The notes beneath the pieces were generated by a model, which searched no databases, was not told where the DNA came from, and saw only the letters and a list, made by a program, of their open reading frames with translations. This document shows positions 1 to 7,160 of a stretch of DNA of 39,826 nt, in pieces. Position numbers and translations under genes: made by a program. Location: contig CAMOHY010000001.1 in assembly GCA_946615495.1 (NCBI GenBank), positions 1 through 39,826 on the forward strand, read 5' to 3'. Source of the stretch: an uncultured Clostridia bacterium. Lineage in GTDB: Bacteria; Bacillota; Clostridia; Christensenellales; Aristaeellaceae. The stretch's first letter is position 1. The number at the start of each line of letters is the position of its first letter.

Positions 1-197
1 TGGGCATTCCGATCGTGGCCATCGTGGACACCAACTGCGACCCCGACGAAGTGGATTACGTGATTCCCGGCAACGACGACGCCATCCGCGCTGTCAAGCT
101 GATCGCCGGCAAGCTGGCTGACGCCGTGCTGGAAGGCAAGCAGGGCGAGCAGAGCGAACCCGACGCCGAAGAAGCGCCTGTGGCCGACGCCGAATAA
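1..197 (+). CDS. rpsB: 30S ribosomal protein S2, C-terminal part
   Basis: The window opens inside this gene, in the frame that starts at base 3. It encodes the last 64 residues of ribosomal protein S2, a component of the small subunit. The stretch GIPIVAIVDTNCDPDEVDYV followed by IPGNDDAIRA is the conserved S2 C-terminal core. An acidic Glu/Ala/Asp-rich tail ends at TAA (195-197). The identity is supported by tsf directly downstream, the universal rpsB-tsf order. The 5' part lies outside the window. Confidence 0.97.
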   Translation, partial: GIPIVAIVDTNCDPDEVDYVIPGNDDAIRAVKLIAGKLADAVLEGKQGEQSEPDAEEAPVADAE

Positions 198-245
198 TTC
201 CTACAGAATCATTTCTTTTGATAGCTTATGAAGGAGGTCATTCCC

Positions 246-899
246 ATGGCTGAAATTACTGCTGCGATGGTTAAGGAACTGCGTGAACGCACCCAGGCCG
301 GTATGATGGACTGCAAAAAGGCCCTGGTAGAAAAGAACGGCGATATGGACGAAGCTGTGGCCTATCTGCGTGAAAAGGGCCTGGCTGCCGCCGCCAAGAA
401 GGCCGGCCGCGTGGCCGCCGAAGGCGCTGTGGAAAGCTACATCCACATGGGCGGCAAAATCGGCGTGCTGGTGGAAGTGAACTGCGAAACCGACTTCGTG
501 GCCAAGACCGACGCTTTCAAGGAACTGTGCCATGACATCGCCCTGCAGATCGCCGCTTCCAACCCCCTGTACATCAACAAGGAAGACGTGCCCCAGGAAG
601 CCCTGGACAAGGAAAAGGAAATCCTGCGCGCCCAGGCCCTGAACGAAGGCAAGCCCGAAAAGATCGTGGACCGCATGGTGGAAGGCCGCATCGAAAAGTA
701 TTACAAGGAAAACTGCCTGATGGAACAGGTTTTCGTTAAGAATCCTGACATCACCATCGCTACCCGCGTGAACGAGGCCACCCTGGCTTCCGGCGAAAAG
801 ATTTCCATCCGCCGGTTCACCCGTTATGAGTGCGGCGAAGGCATCGAAAAGAAAGAAAGCAACCTGGCCGAAGAAATCGCCGAAATGACCAAGAAGTAA
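246..899 (+). CDS. tsf: Elongation factor Ts
   Basis: EF-Ts is the cytoplasmic exchange factor that removes GDP from EF-Tu. The 217-residue protein begins MAEITAAMVKELRERT with the N-terminal UBA-like domain, and the signature TDFVAKTDAF lies near residue 83. It is the short form, without the extra sequence of the 280-295 residue versions. The start at 246 is chosen because AAGGAGG (231-237) lies 8 nt upstream. An ATG at 228 sits just ahead of that Shine-Dalgarno sequence and would add MKEVIP, so it is rejected. It follows rpsB by 48 bp and is closed by the terminator at 911-944. Confidence 0.97.
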   Translation: MAEITAAMVKELRERTQAGMMDCKKALVEKNGDMDEAVAYLREKGLAAAAKKAGRVAAEGAVESYIHMGGKIGVLVEVNCETDFVAKTDAFKELCHDIALQIAASNPLYINKEDVPQEALDKEKEILRAQALNEGKPEKIVDRMVEGRIEKYYKENCLMEQVFVKNPDITIATRVNEATLASGEKISIRRFTRYECGEGIEKKESNLAEEIAEMTKK

Positions 900-910
900 G
901 AAAAAACCAT

Positions 911-944
911 AAAACGGGGACGGCTTTTGCCGCCCCGTTTTTTT
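911..944 (+). terminator. Intrinsic terminator after tsf
   Basis: The sequence forms a GC-rich stem (AACGGGG, bulged A, CGGC / GCCGCCCCGTT) with a TTTT loop, followed by seven T residues (938-944). It lies 12 bp past the tsf stop and 20 bp before the pyrH start, so pyrH is reached by read-through or by a promoter not recognised here. Confidence 0.9.
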
Positions 945-963
945 GCAGAGGAGGGGCAACGGA

Positions 964-1677
964 ATGAATCAGGAATACAAGCGCGTTCTGCTCAAGCTCA
1001 GCGGAGAAATGCTGGGGGAAAACGGCCGGCTGTTTGACCACGGCATCATCGACCATGTGGCCAAGGTGCTCTGCGAAATCGCCGAAGGGGGCACGCAGCT
1101 GGGCGTGGTCATTGGCGCGGGCAATATTTGGCGCGGCCGCTCCGGCGGGGAAATGGACCGGGTGACGGCGGACCAGATGGGCATGCTGGGCACGGTCATC
1201 AACTGCCTGGCCATGCGGGACGCCGTGCAGCGCGCCGGCGGCAAGGCGGTGGTGATGAGCGCCATTGAAATGCCCCGCGTGTGCGAAGTGTTTAACGCTG
1301 AAAAGGCCCGGAAATACATGAAAAAGGGCTATGTCACCCTGTTTGCGGGCGGCAGCGGCAACCCCTTCTTTTCCACCGACACGGCGGTGGTGCTGCGCGC
1401 GGTGGAAGTGGGCGCCGACGCCATTTTGCTGGCCAAGAACATTGACGGCGTGTACACCGACGACCCGAAAAAGAACCCCGACGCTACCCTGATTCGGGAA
1501 ATCAGCTATGAAAAGGCACAGGAAATGCGCCTGAAGGTGATGGACGCGGCGGCCTTCGCCCTGTGCGCCGAAAACAAGGTGCCCATCGTGCGGGTGTTTG
1601 GCCTGTTTGAGCCGGAAAGTATTTTGAAGGTGCTGGACGGCGACGATATGGGCACCGTGCTGCGGCCGGAAGCGTAA
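964..1677 (+). CDS. pyrH: UMP kinase
   Basis: UMP kinase phosphorylates UMP to UDP with ATP in pyrimidine nucleotide synthesis and is a cytoplasmic hexamer of the amino-acid kinase fold. The 237-residue protein has the standard length. It shows the N-terminal RVLLKLSGEML loop, GVVIGAGNIWRG, the FAGGSGNPFFSTDTA nucleotide-binding segment and LLAKNIDGVYTDDP. The start at 964 follows GGAGGGG (950-956) by 7 nt; an ATG at 943 overlaps the terminator T-tract and is rejected. The next gene overlaps its stop by one base (TAATG), so the two are probably translationally coupled. frr, the usual neighbour, is absent here. Confidence 0.97.
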   Translation: MNQEYKRVLLKLSGEMLGENGRLFDHGIIDHVAKVLCEIAEGGTQLGVVIGAGNIWRGRSGGEMDRVTADQMGMLGTVINCLAMRDAVQRAGGKAVVMSAIEMPRVCEVFNAEKARKYMKKGYVTLFAGGSGNPFFSTDTAVVLRAVEVGADAILLAKNIDGVYTDDPKKNPDATLIREISYEKAQEMRLKVMDAAAFALCAENKVPIVRVFGLFEPESILKVLDGDDMGTVLRPEA

Positions 1678-2072
1678 TGGAAGCGGAGCGTGTTTCCGGC
1701 GGCGCGCTGCTGTTTTTCAGCGCCCATCCCGGCGCGCTGCCTCTGTACCTTGCCTTTGACGGCCGGGTGCGCGGGCAGGTGGAAAATGTGCGCGTCAAGG
1801 TGCAGAAAACCCAGATTTCCTATTACAACCGCCATTTGTTTGCCTGCGTGTCCCTGCTGCCCGCGCGCCGGGCGGCGGACCGGCCCAAGGATTATATCAC
1901 CGTCACCTTCGGCCTGGACCGCCGGGTGGAGTCTCCCCGCATTGACAGCGCCTGCCAGCCCTATCCCAACCGGTGGACCCATCATGTGCTCGTCGCGTCG
2001 GCCGGGGAGATTGATGAAGAGCTGATGGGCTGGGTCGCGGAAGCGGCGGCGTTTGCGGAACGAAAAAAATAG
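1677..2072 (+). CDS. DUF5655-like small protein
   Basis: This 131-residue protein of unknown function starts at the ATG that shares its A with the pyrH stop codon. It has no signal peptide or membrane segment and should be cytoplasmic. The pattern VENVRVKVQKTQISYYNRHL followed by FACVSLLP, and RWTHHVLV near the C-terminus, resembles the DUF5655 fold from memory. That domain occurs alone or fused to other domains in Firmicutes and has no established activity. Coupling to pyrH suggests co-expression, not necessarily a shared function. A hairpin with a short T-run follows at 2078-2109. The reading frame is secure; the family name is moderately so. Confidence 0.75.
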   Translation: MEAERVSGGALLFFSAHPGALPLYLAFDGRVRGQVENVRVKVQKTQISYYNRHLFACVSLLPARRAADRPKDYITVTFGLDRRVESPRIDSACQPYPNRWTHHVLVASAGEIDEELMGWVAEAAAFAERKK

Positions 2073-2077
2073 GCATT

Positions 2078-2109
2078 GTGCGCGAAGGCAACAACTCCGC
2101 GCACTTTTT
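2078..2109 (+). terminator. Probable terminator after the DUF5655-like gene
   Basis: A 7-bp stem, GTGCGCG (2078-2084) with CGCGCAC (2098-2104), has a 13-nt loop and is followed by TTTTT (2105-2109). It begins 6 bp past the stop codon and lies immediately before the truA promoter. Confidence 0.65.
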
Positions 2110-2111
2110 GC

Positions 2112-2140
2112 TTGAAGAATCCGCGGAAAAAAGGTATCAT
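2112..2140 (+). promoter_or_regulatory. Sigma-A type promoter for truA
   Basis: A TTGAAG -35 box (2112-2117), a 17-bp spacer and a TATCAT -10 box (2135-2140) lie between the preceding hairpin and the truA ribosome-binding site (GGAGGA, 2148-2153). Spacing is ideal and both boxes are near consensus. Confidence 0.65.
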
Positions 2141-2163
2141 AGAAGGCGGAGGAGAGAGAAGGA

Positions 2164-2934
2164 ATGGAACAAAAGCGAATCTTGCTCACCGTCAGCTATG
2201 ACGGCACGGCGTACGTGGGCTGGCAGTACCAGAATAACGGCCCCAGCATTCAGGACGAACTGGAAAAGGCCTTGCAAAAGGCCACGGGCCAGTTCGTCCG
2301 GGTCACGGGAGCCAGCCGCACGGATGCCGGGGTGCACGCCCTGGGCCAGCGGGCGCATTTTGACGTATGCTCATCCATCCCGCCGGAAAAATACCCCTTT
2401 GTGCTGAACCGGTGGTTGCCGGAGGATATCCGGGTGACGGCGGCCAGGCAGGTCAAGGATGATTTTCATGCCCGTTTTATGGCCGCGGGCAAGCTGTATA
2501 CCTACCGCATCCATAACGCGCCCCACGCCAGCGCCATCCTGCGCCACTGCACGGCCCACGTGCCGGTGCGGCTGGATGAAGCTGCCATGCGCCAAAGCGC
2601 CCAGGCCCTGCTGGGCACCCATGATTTTGCCGCCTTCGCCGCCGCGGGCGGTCAGGCCAAAACCACCGTGCGCACCATTGATTTCTTTGCGCTGGACCGG
2701 GCGGGGGAGGAAATTACCCTGCGGGTGCACGGCAACGGTTTTTTGTACAACATGGTGCGCATTATCGCGGGCACGCTCATCGACGTGGGCCACGGCAAGC
2801 TGGACAAGGACTGCATCGCGCGGGCCCTTGAAAGCCGCGACCGGCTGGACCTGGGGGTGACGGCCCCCGCCTGCGGGCTGGAGCTGACGCGGGTGGAATA
2901 CGATTTTGAACGGGAGGAAGCAAACCATGCTTGA
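2164..2934 (+). CDS. truA: tRNA pseudouridine(38-40) synthase TruA
   Basis: TruA converts uridines 38-40 in the anticodon arm of many tRNAs to pseudouridine. The 256-residue protein has the standard length. It shows the N-terminal LLTVSYDGTAYVGWQYQ motif, the catalytic-aspartate segment GASRTDAGVHALGQRAHF (Asp near residue 53), KLYTYRI and the C-terminal FLYNMVRIIAGTLIDVG. The ATG at 2164 follows GGAGGA by 10 nt and has its own promoter at 2112-2140. The downstream gene begins 8 bp inside the truA end, so the two form an overlapping pair. Confidence 0.96.
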   Translation: MEQKRILLTVSYDGTAYVGWQYQNNGPSIQDELEKALQKATGQFVRVTGASRTDAGVHALGQRAHFDVCSSIPPEKYPFVLNRWLPEDIRVTAARQVKDDFHARFMAAGKLYTYRIHNAPHASAILRHCTAHVPVRLDEAAMRQSAQALLGTHDFAAFAAAGGQAKTTVRTIDFFALDRAGEEITLRVHGNGFLYNMVRIIAGTLIDVGHGKLDKDCIARALESRDRLDLGVTAPACGLELTRVEYDFEREEANHA

Positions 2935-3463
2935 GGATATTCTGCTGCGCCATTTTTCCCTGTACCCCCGCATGGAGGCGCAGGACGCGGTGAAGCTGAT
3001 CTATCAGCAGGAATTCGGCCCGGAGCACATGATTCGGGACAGCGCCAAAAGCCTGGCCATCCTTAAGCAGGAAATGGCCGCCTTGGGGGAGGGGCCCGCG
3101 GATGAAGCGCTGTATGAATCCATCGGCAACGGCCTGTGCAGGCTGAACCTGCGGCCCTGCGAGAAGCGCGGCATTCCGGCGGAGGACATAAACCGCCTGT
3201 TCCTGGACGCGGCCAAGACGGTCCAGGGGGACGAAAAACGCTTCTGGCAGGGCATTCGCGCCCTGCAAAGGCTGGCGGAGGAGGACGAAACGCCCTTTGA
3301 CCCCGTGACGCTGGATTTGTTTTTGGCCCGCTATCCCCGCAGGGCGACAGCCGTGCACCATTCCGAAGGCTACCGGCAGGCCTACCGCCCCGCTTACCGC
3401 ATCGTGGCCCAGAAAAAAGTGAAGGATTACCTGGCCGCCCGCCGGAACGAAGGAAAAAAATGA
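2927..3463 (+). CDS. Conserved-looking hypothetical protein after truA
   Basis: I do not recognise this 178-residue protein. The start at 2927 has GGGAGGA (2912-2918) 8 nt upstream, inside the end of truA, and overlaps the truA stop by 8 bp; upstream in-frame codons lack a ribosome-binding site. The protein is soluble and charged, with no signal peptide or membrane span. Likely conserved segments are KLIYQQEFGPEHMI near residue 23 and HHSEGYRQAYRPAYRIV near residue 143. Both are rich in His, Glu and Tyr and might form a functional site. It ends in a basic tail. The nearest clear terminator is about 200 bp downstream at 3667-3700. Confidence 0.8.
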   Translation: MLEDILLRHFSLYPRMEAQDAVKLIYQQEFGPEHMIRDSAKSLAILKQEMAALGEGPADEALYESIGNGLCRLNLRPCEKRGIPAEDINRLFLDAAKTVQGDEKRFWQGIRALQRLAEEDETPFDPVTLDLFLARYPRRATAVHHSEGYRQAYRPAYRIVAQKKVKDYLAARRNEGKK

Positions 3464-3484
3464 GATGGAAGGGAAGGAATAAGA

Positions 3485-3626
3485 CGCTTTCAGCGGCAGA
3501 GCATCGACAAAGTCGATGCTCTGCCATCGAAAGTCTGCAAGCAGTCTTTCGATGGGAACATCATTTTACGGCCGCAAATTGATAGAGGAAGCGGCTTTCA
3601 GCCGCATGCCCAGGGCCTTCCGGCCC
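3485..3626 (+). other. Hairpin-rich stretch, possible structured RNA
   Basis: Most of the gene-free stretch 3464-3908 is explained by inverted repeats. In order: CGCT-TTC-AGCG (3485-3495); a perfect 14-bp stem with an AAA loop (3495-3508 with 3512-3525); CCATCGAAAG/CTTTCGATGG with an inner CTGC/GCAG stem (3524-3555); GCGGCT-TTC-AGCCGC (3591-3605); and GGGCC-TTCC-GGCCC (3613-3626). The terminator at 3667-3700 follows. The 9-mer GCTTTCAGC occurs at 3486-3494, 3594-3602 and 3679-3687. No promoter was recognised just upstream, so this may be the 3' untranslated region of the truA operon. Its role is unknown. Confidence 0.5.
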
Positions 3627-3666
3627 GCCCTACGCTAAAAACCAGCCCAAGAATCAATCCCCGGTA

Positions 3667-3700
3667 AGTCGTCAGGAAGCTTTCAGCCTGACGGCTTTTT
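3667..3700 (+). terminator. Intrinsic terminator of the truA operon
   Basis: A 10-bp stem with one G-U pair (AGTCGTCAGG, 3667-3676, with CCTGACGGCT, 3687-3696) has a 10-nt loop containing GCTTTCAG and is followed by TTTTAT. The T-run is only on the + strand side, so it serves rightward transcription. Confidence 0.8.
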
Positions 3701-3803
3701 ATCTCTGCTTTTCTATGGAAGAATCATAGAAGATATAACCGATAAATCAATTTACTTTCGATATTTCAGTCCACTCACCCCGCGGGGGATGAGACCCATT
3801 TTA

Positions 3804-3836
3804 CCATTGATCCATACTGTTACAGTAGACCAATGG
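3804..3836. other. Inverted repeat in the convergent gap
   Basis: CCATTG (3804-3809) pairs with CAATGG (3831-3836), and the inner TACTGT/ACAGTA (3815-3820 with 3822-3827) forms a second helix. It lies past the end of the leftward Gfo/Idh/MocA gene but has no T-run on either side, so terminator function is doubtful. Nothing else was seen in 3701-3908. Confidence 0.35.
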
Positions 3837-3908
3837 GGGAGAACATGAAAGCCGACTTCTCCGCCTGCCCGATGAAAGCTCGGATTATTCCTGCTTGGAG
3901 GAGCAATA

Positions 3909-5231
3909 TTAGGGTTTTTCCGCTCGGATGGCCATGACGGCTTCCACATCCAAGGGATCGACGCCCATTTCTTTTTTCAGTTGGCGAAGGTACAGCGCGT
4001 CAGATTCCAGTTCGCCCATCAGCGGCAAGGAAATTCGCGCGCCGTTTTGCAGTACAGATTCCCGCGCGCCAGCTTCCATCATCATGGACATCAGCGCGTC
4101 CCGGGCCCCGAATTCGCAGGGACGGACGCCCCGGATGGACAGCGCGAAATCTGCCATATGGGCGGCCACGCACACGCCGTATTCCTTGAAATAGTGATCG
4201 CCGCTGTTTTTCATGATAAAGGGATTGCGATAGTTGATTTCTCTCCCCGGAAGCGCGGCCCGCACACCGGCATATGCCCCGGTTTCCGTGTAATAACGCT
4301 CCACTTTGCTGATGATATTGGGATGAATGGGCTGAATATCGTTCGTATAGGCAAGAGAATCTACATAATCGCAGCAGCGGATTTCCGCTTCCCAATCAGG
4401 ATGGACGCCGATGCCGGCCTCCGTGCGGTGATTATTGTCCAGCACCCGGTAGTGGGGCGCGCTGTAGCGCCCGCCCTGCTGGGCCAGCGTGCCGCGGGAA
4501 CCGTGCCATTCCGTAAAGCCCGGACGCACCTGCCGTCCCAGCATGCCTTTGATATTCGCCGCCTGATCGAACACCATCAGGCCGGAAGGAAAATGATAGA
4601 AACGGGAGCGGAACAGCTCATGATCATGAAAGCGCTGGGGTGTTTCATAGCATGGCATGGTGGCCATGTCATGCTCCATAGCGCTGACCCAATCCGGGTA
4701 TTCCTTCGCGAAAACCAGCCAGCGGGAATTGGAATGGAAGCCGGTATGATCATTATAAGTAAAGATGCGTTTGATATCGCCGATGTATCCGTCGTCCCGC
4801 AAGGTTTGGGCGAAGCGGTCAATGGGATACCGATAAAAGTTTTCGGCTACGCTGGTCACCACGCCGTTCTCTTCCGCCTCCCGCACCATGGCCCTGGCCT
4901 GGGACAGGGTGGAGCACCAGGCGGTTTCGATCAGGTTATGGATATGGTGACAGGAAAGATAGACGCTGTAGGCATAATGCAACGGAATGGGCGCCACCAC
5001 CACCGCGGCCTCGATTTCGCCGGAGGCCGCCAAATCATGCACATCATAAAACGCGCGCACGCCCAGCCTTTGGGCCAGGCTGTCGGCGTGCTCCCTGACG
5101 GGGTCGCACACCGCGCGCAAATCGATCCAGGGCTTTAAATCCTCAAACAGCGGCTGATAAATTTTCTGCGAACGGTTGCCCGCGCCAATCAGCGCCAGGC
5201 GGACAGGTTCTTGCAGGGTGGGAAAACGCAT
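3909..5231 (-). CDS. Gfo/Idh/MocA family protein, divergent active site
   Basis: This 440-residue cytoplasmic protein has the N-terminal Rossmann fold of NAD(P)-dependent sugar and inositol dehydrogenases (RLALIGAGNRSQKIYQPL, residues 11-28), followed by the substrate domain. The usual EKP motif, whose lysine is catalytic in many members, should fall in IETAWCSTLSQARAMV near residues 101-116; here it reads E-T-A. ENFYRYP near residue 130 is kept. It may therefore act on an unusual substrate or have lost oxidoreductase activity. AAAAGGAG supports the start. It lies downstream of the binding-protein gene and its terminator hairpin, so expression may depend on read-through. Confidence 0.85.
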   Translation of the reverse strand: MRFPTLQEPVRLALIGAGNRSQKIYQPLFEDLKPWIDLRAVCDPVREHADSLAQRLGVRAFYDVHDLAASGEIEAAVVVAPIPLHYAYSVYLSCHHIHNLIETAWCSTLSQARAMVREAEENGVVTSVAENFYRYPIDRFAQTLRDDGYIGDIKRIFTYNDHTGFHSNSRWLVFAKEYPDWVSAMEHDMATMPCYETPQRFHDHELFRSRFYHFPSGLMVFDQAANIKGMLGRQVRPGFTEWHGSRGTLAQQGGRYSAPHYRVLDNNHRTEAGIGVHPDWEAEIRCCDYVDSLAYTNDIQPIHPNIISKVERYYTETGAYAGVRAALPGREINYRNPFIMKNSGDHYFKEYGVCVAAHMADFALSIRGVRPCEFGARDALMSMMMEAGARESVLQNGARISLPLMGELESDALYLRQLKKEMGVDPLDVEAVMAIRAEKP

Positions 5232-5247
5232 AGTTCATTTTCTCCTT

Positions 5248-5352
5248 TTAAAACAATGATTTTTTCCGGGTCCAGTCCCAGGCGGCGCTCCTGCTGATCC
5301 ATATACACGGTGCGGCCCGCCTCCAGACCAGGAAAAGCTCCGCCCGCTTCAT
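5248..5352 (-). other. Doubtful 34-codon ORF, possible gene remnant
   Basis: Between the terminator at 5375-5406 and the Gfo/Idh/MocA gene, an ATG at 5352 with AAAGGGG upstream opens 34 codons ending just before the next ribosome-binding site. The product is rich in Trp and Arg and unlike a typical protein. A second frame over the same bases reads more naturally (…GLDPEKIIVLKGENEL) but has no convincing start. It may be the tail of a lost gene, or spacer. Confidence 0.2.
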
Positions 5353-5374
5353 TTTTCTCATCCCCTTTCGTTTT

Positions 5375-5406
5375 AAAAAGGCGGGCTGCCGGACTGGCAG
5401 CCCGCC
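5375..5406 (-). terminator. Terminator after the first binding-protein gene
   Basis: A perfect 11-bp stem, GGCGGGCTGCC (5380-5390) with GGCAGCCCGCC (5396-5406), has a 5-nt loop. Read on the - strand it is followed by TTTTT (5379-5375). It lies 32 bp past the stop of the solute-binding protein gene and should attenuate transcription into the Gfo/Idh/MocA gene. Confidence 0.9.
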
Positions 5407-5438
5407 CGAAATGAACCGGAAACGGAATGATTGTGCTA

Positions 5439-7088
5439 TTACAGGCCCATATAGGACAGGTCCAGATCAGAGCCGTACTTTAGGGTTTCTTCCAGTTTGC
5501 TGTCAAAGTACTTGGCGATCACTTCGTCCAGCTTGCCCTGGCCCAGTTCAGCCAGCTTGTTCAGGGTTTCCTGGTACTTGGCTTCCAGTTCTTCCGGCTT
5601 GCACATGATGAGCTGGAGAATCTGGGGCTCCCAGTATTCGCGAACGTTGGTCTTGATCTTGATTTCCTCGCTGTCGGCGGCGTAGTTTTCAGGCTTGGCG
5701 GAGCCGAAGAAGGAATAATCACGGAAATACTGCTTCATGAAGTCCAGCGCGGCCACCTGCTTTTCGGAAGCGCTGGAACGCTTGATGATGGACTGCCAGG
5801 GGCCGGTGCGCAGGCAGTGATACAATCCGGCGCCAAACTGCACCTTCTGTTCATCCTGGGTGAGGGCCTGCACTTCGGGGAACATGACGGGCACGCCCGC
5901 TTCGTTGTAGTCCCAGGAAATGCCCTGAACGCCCACGTTGATTTCCAGCTGCGCTTCGTTGCTCATCACGTAGTCCAGCCACTGCAGAGCGCGGCCAGCG
6001 TTGGGGGTGTTGAAGATGTAAACACAGTGGTCGCCAACGCCGCCCATAATGTTGTCATAGCCGTAGCCGTCCACGGTGTTGATGCTGGGCTGGGGAACGA
6101 AAATCCATTCGTCGTTCACGCCGGCGTTGGCCAGTTCGCCGTTGAACCAGTCGATGTTGTCGGCGTCATTGTTCATGTTGGCGAAGATCTGGCCGTTGAA
6201 CAGCTTGGCCTGCAGCTGAGCGCCGCTGTCGGTGAGCTCGGTGGGATCCATGAGGCCTTCGTTGTACAGGGTGTTGACGAACTTGAGGAGCTCATAGAAC
6301 TTTTCATTGTACCAGTACTTTTTGTAGGTGCCGCTTTCCGCGTCCTGATAGAAGTTGCCGGTCAGCTCAAAGAAGGGGAACAGCTTGGAAATGCAGCGGG
6401 GGTTGCCGTCGCCGTCCAGGGAAGGGTTACGGGACGCTTGGAAGGGGATCATGTCCGGGAACATTTCCTTTACCTTGCGGAAAGCGTCCAGGGTGCCTTC
6501 CAGGGTGGTCATATCGGGGGAGCCGATAGCTTCATAAACACTCTTGAGCACCATCATGCCAGTGGAGCAGCCCTGCACGTCGGGGCTGGCGATTTCTGCC
6601 GGGGTGAGGGAGCCGGTGGGAAGCACATACAGATCCTGGGTAGCGAAACGCTGACGCACGGACAGGATCATGTTGGCACCGAAGTGACGGTCCACAAAGC
6701 CGGGAGCGTACTGGTTCTGCAGCTCGTTGTACTTGATGATCACATCGTTGGCCACCAGATCGTTCAGCATATCATAGTTGGTGTAGCTGATAACGATATC
6801 CGGGTAATCGCCGCCAGCGATCATCATGTTCAGCTTGGAGTGGGATTCATCAGGCGCATAATCCCATTCCACGTTCACGTTGGTGTCTTCCATCCACTTT
6901 TTGCTCACAGGCTCATTGCCCCAGGCGGACACCATCTGGGCGGCGTCCACAGGCCGGTCGTAGTACACCTTGAGGGTAACGGGCGAGGTGTCCTGTTTCC
7001 AGCTGGGCGTTTCCTCCGCGGAAGCGGCGCAGACCAGAGAAAGCGCCATGACCGCGATCAGAAGCAGAGAAACGATGCGTTTGGTCAT
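5439..7088 (-). CDS. ABC transporter solute-binding protein (acid-sugar locus)
   Basis: This 549-residue extracellular carbohydrate-binding protein of the LplA/family-1 type captures substrate for the two permeases upstream. The N-terminus is a Sec signal peptide (MTKRIVSLLLIAVMALSLVC, then AASAEE) with likely cleavage after ASA. The Cys lacks a proper lipobox (Leu-Val at -2/-1), so lipid anchoring is uncertain. AGGDYPDIVISY is typical of the family. GGAGGA 9 nt upstream fixes the start at 7088; an in-frame TTG at 7106 lies at the Shine-Dalgarno sequence itself. Typical type-I sugar-binding proteins are about 420 residues; the length here matches the larger LplA/YtcQ group. The ligand is not predictable. 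Confidence 0.92.
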   Translation of the reverse strand: MTKRIVSLLLIAVMALSLVCAASAEETPSWKQDTSPVTLKVYYDRPVDAAQMVSAWGNEPVSKKWMEDTNVNVEWDYAPDESHSKLNMMIAGGDYPDIVISYTNYDMLNDLVANDVIIKYNELQNQYAPGFVDRHFGANMILSVRQRFATQDLYVLPTGSLTPAEIASPDVQGCSTGMMVLKSVYEAIGSPDMTTLEGTLDAFRKVKEMFPDMIPFQASRNPSLDGDGNPRCISKLFPFFELTGNFYQDAESGTYKKYWYNEKFYELLKFVNTLYNEGLMDPTELTDSGAQLQAKLFNGQIFANMNNDADNIDWFNGELANAGVNDEWIFVPQPSINTVDGYGYDNIMGGVGDHCVYIFNTPNAGRALQWLDYVMSNEAQLEINVGVQGISWDYNEAGVPVMFPEVQALTQDEQKVQFGAGLYHCLRTGPWQSIIKRSSASEKQVAALDFMKQYFRDYSFFGSAKPENYAADSEEIKIKTNVREYWEPQILQLIMCKPEELEAKYQETLNKLAELGQGKLDEVIAKYFDSKLEETLKYGSDLDLSYMGL

Positions 7089-7118
7089 TGTGATTTTCCT
7101 CCTCAATTTCTATTTGCC

Positions 7119-7144
7119 AACGGGGGATTAGCTTCTTCCCCGTT
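7119..7144 (-). other. Intercistronic hairpin before the binding-protein gene
   Basis: AACGGGG (7119-7125) pairs with CCCCGTT (7138-7144), with a 12-nt loop, in the 72-bp gap between the LplC-type permease and the binding-protein gene. There is no T-run after it on the - strand. It is better read as an mRNA-stabilising or processing hairpin than as a terminator. A matching one lies at 30885-30903. Confidence 0.5.
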
Positions 7145-7160
7145 CAAGCCAAGCAAACGG

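Noticed and set aside
201..959. Long 252-codon - strand frame over tsf
   Set aside because: It is antisense to the well-supported tsf gene; its length reflects high GC and codon bias, and its translation is low-complexity Phe/Leu/His-rich.
2371..2973. 200-codon - strand frame over truA
   Set aside because: It is antisense to truA, whose motifs are unmistakable.
3752..3949. 65-codon - strand frame in the convergent gap
   Set aside because: It has no ribosome-binding site or recognisable composition, it runs over an inverted repeat, and its upstream end overlaps the end of the Gfo/Idh/MocA gene.
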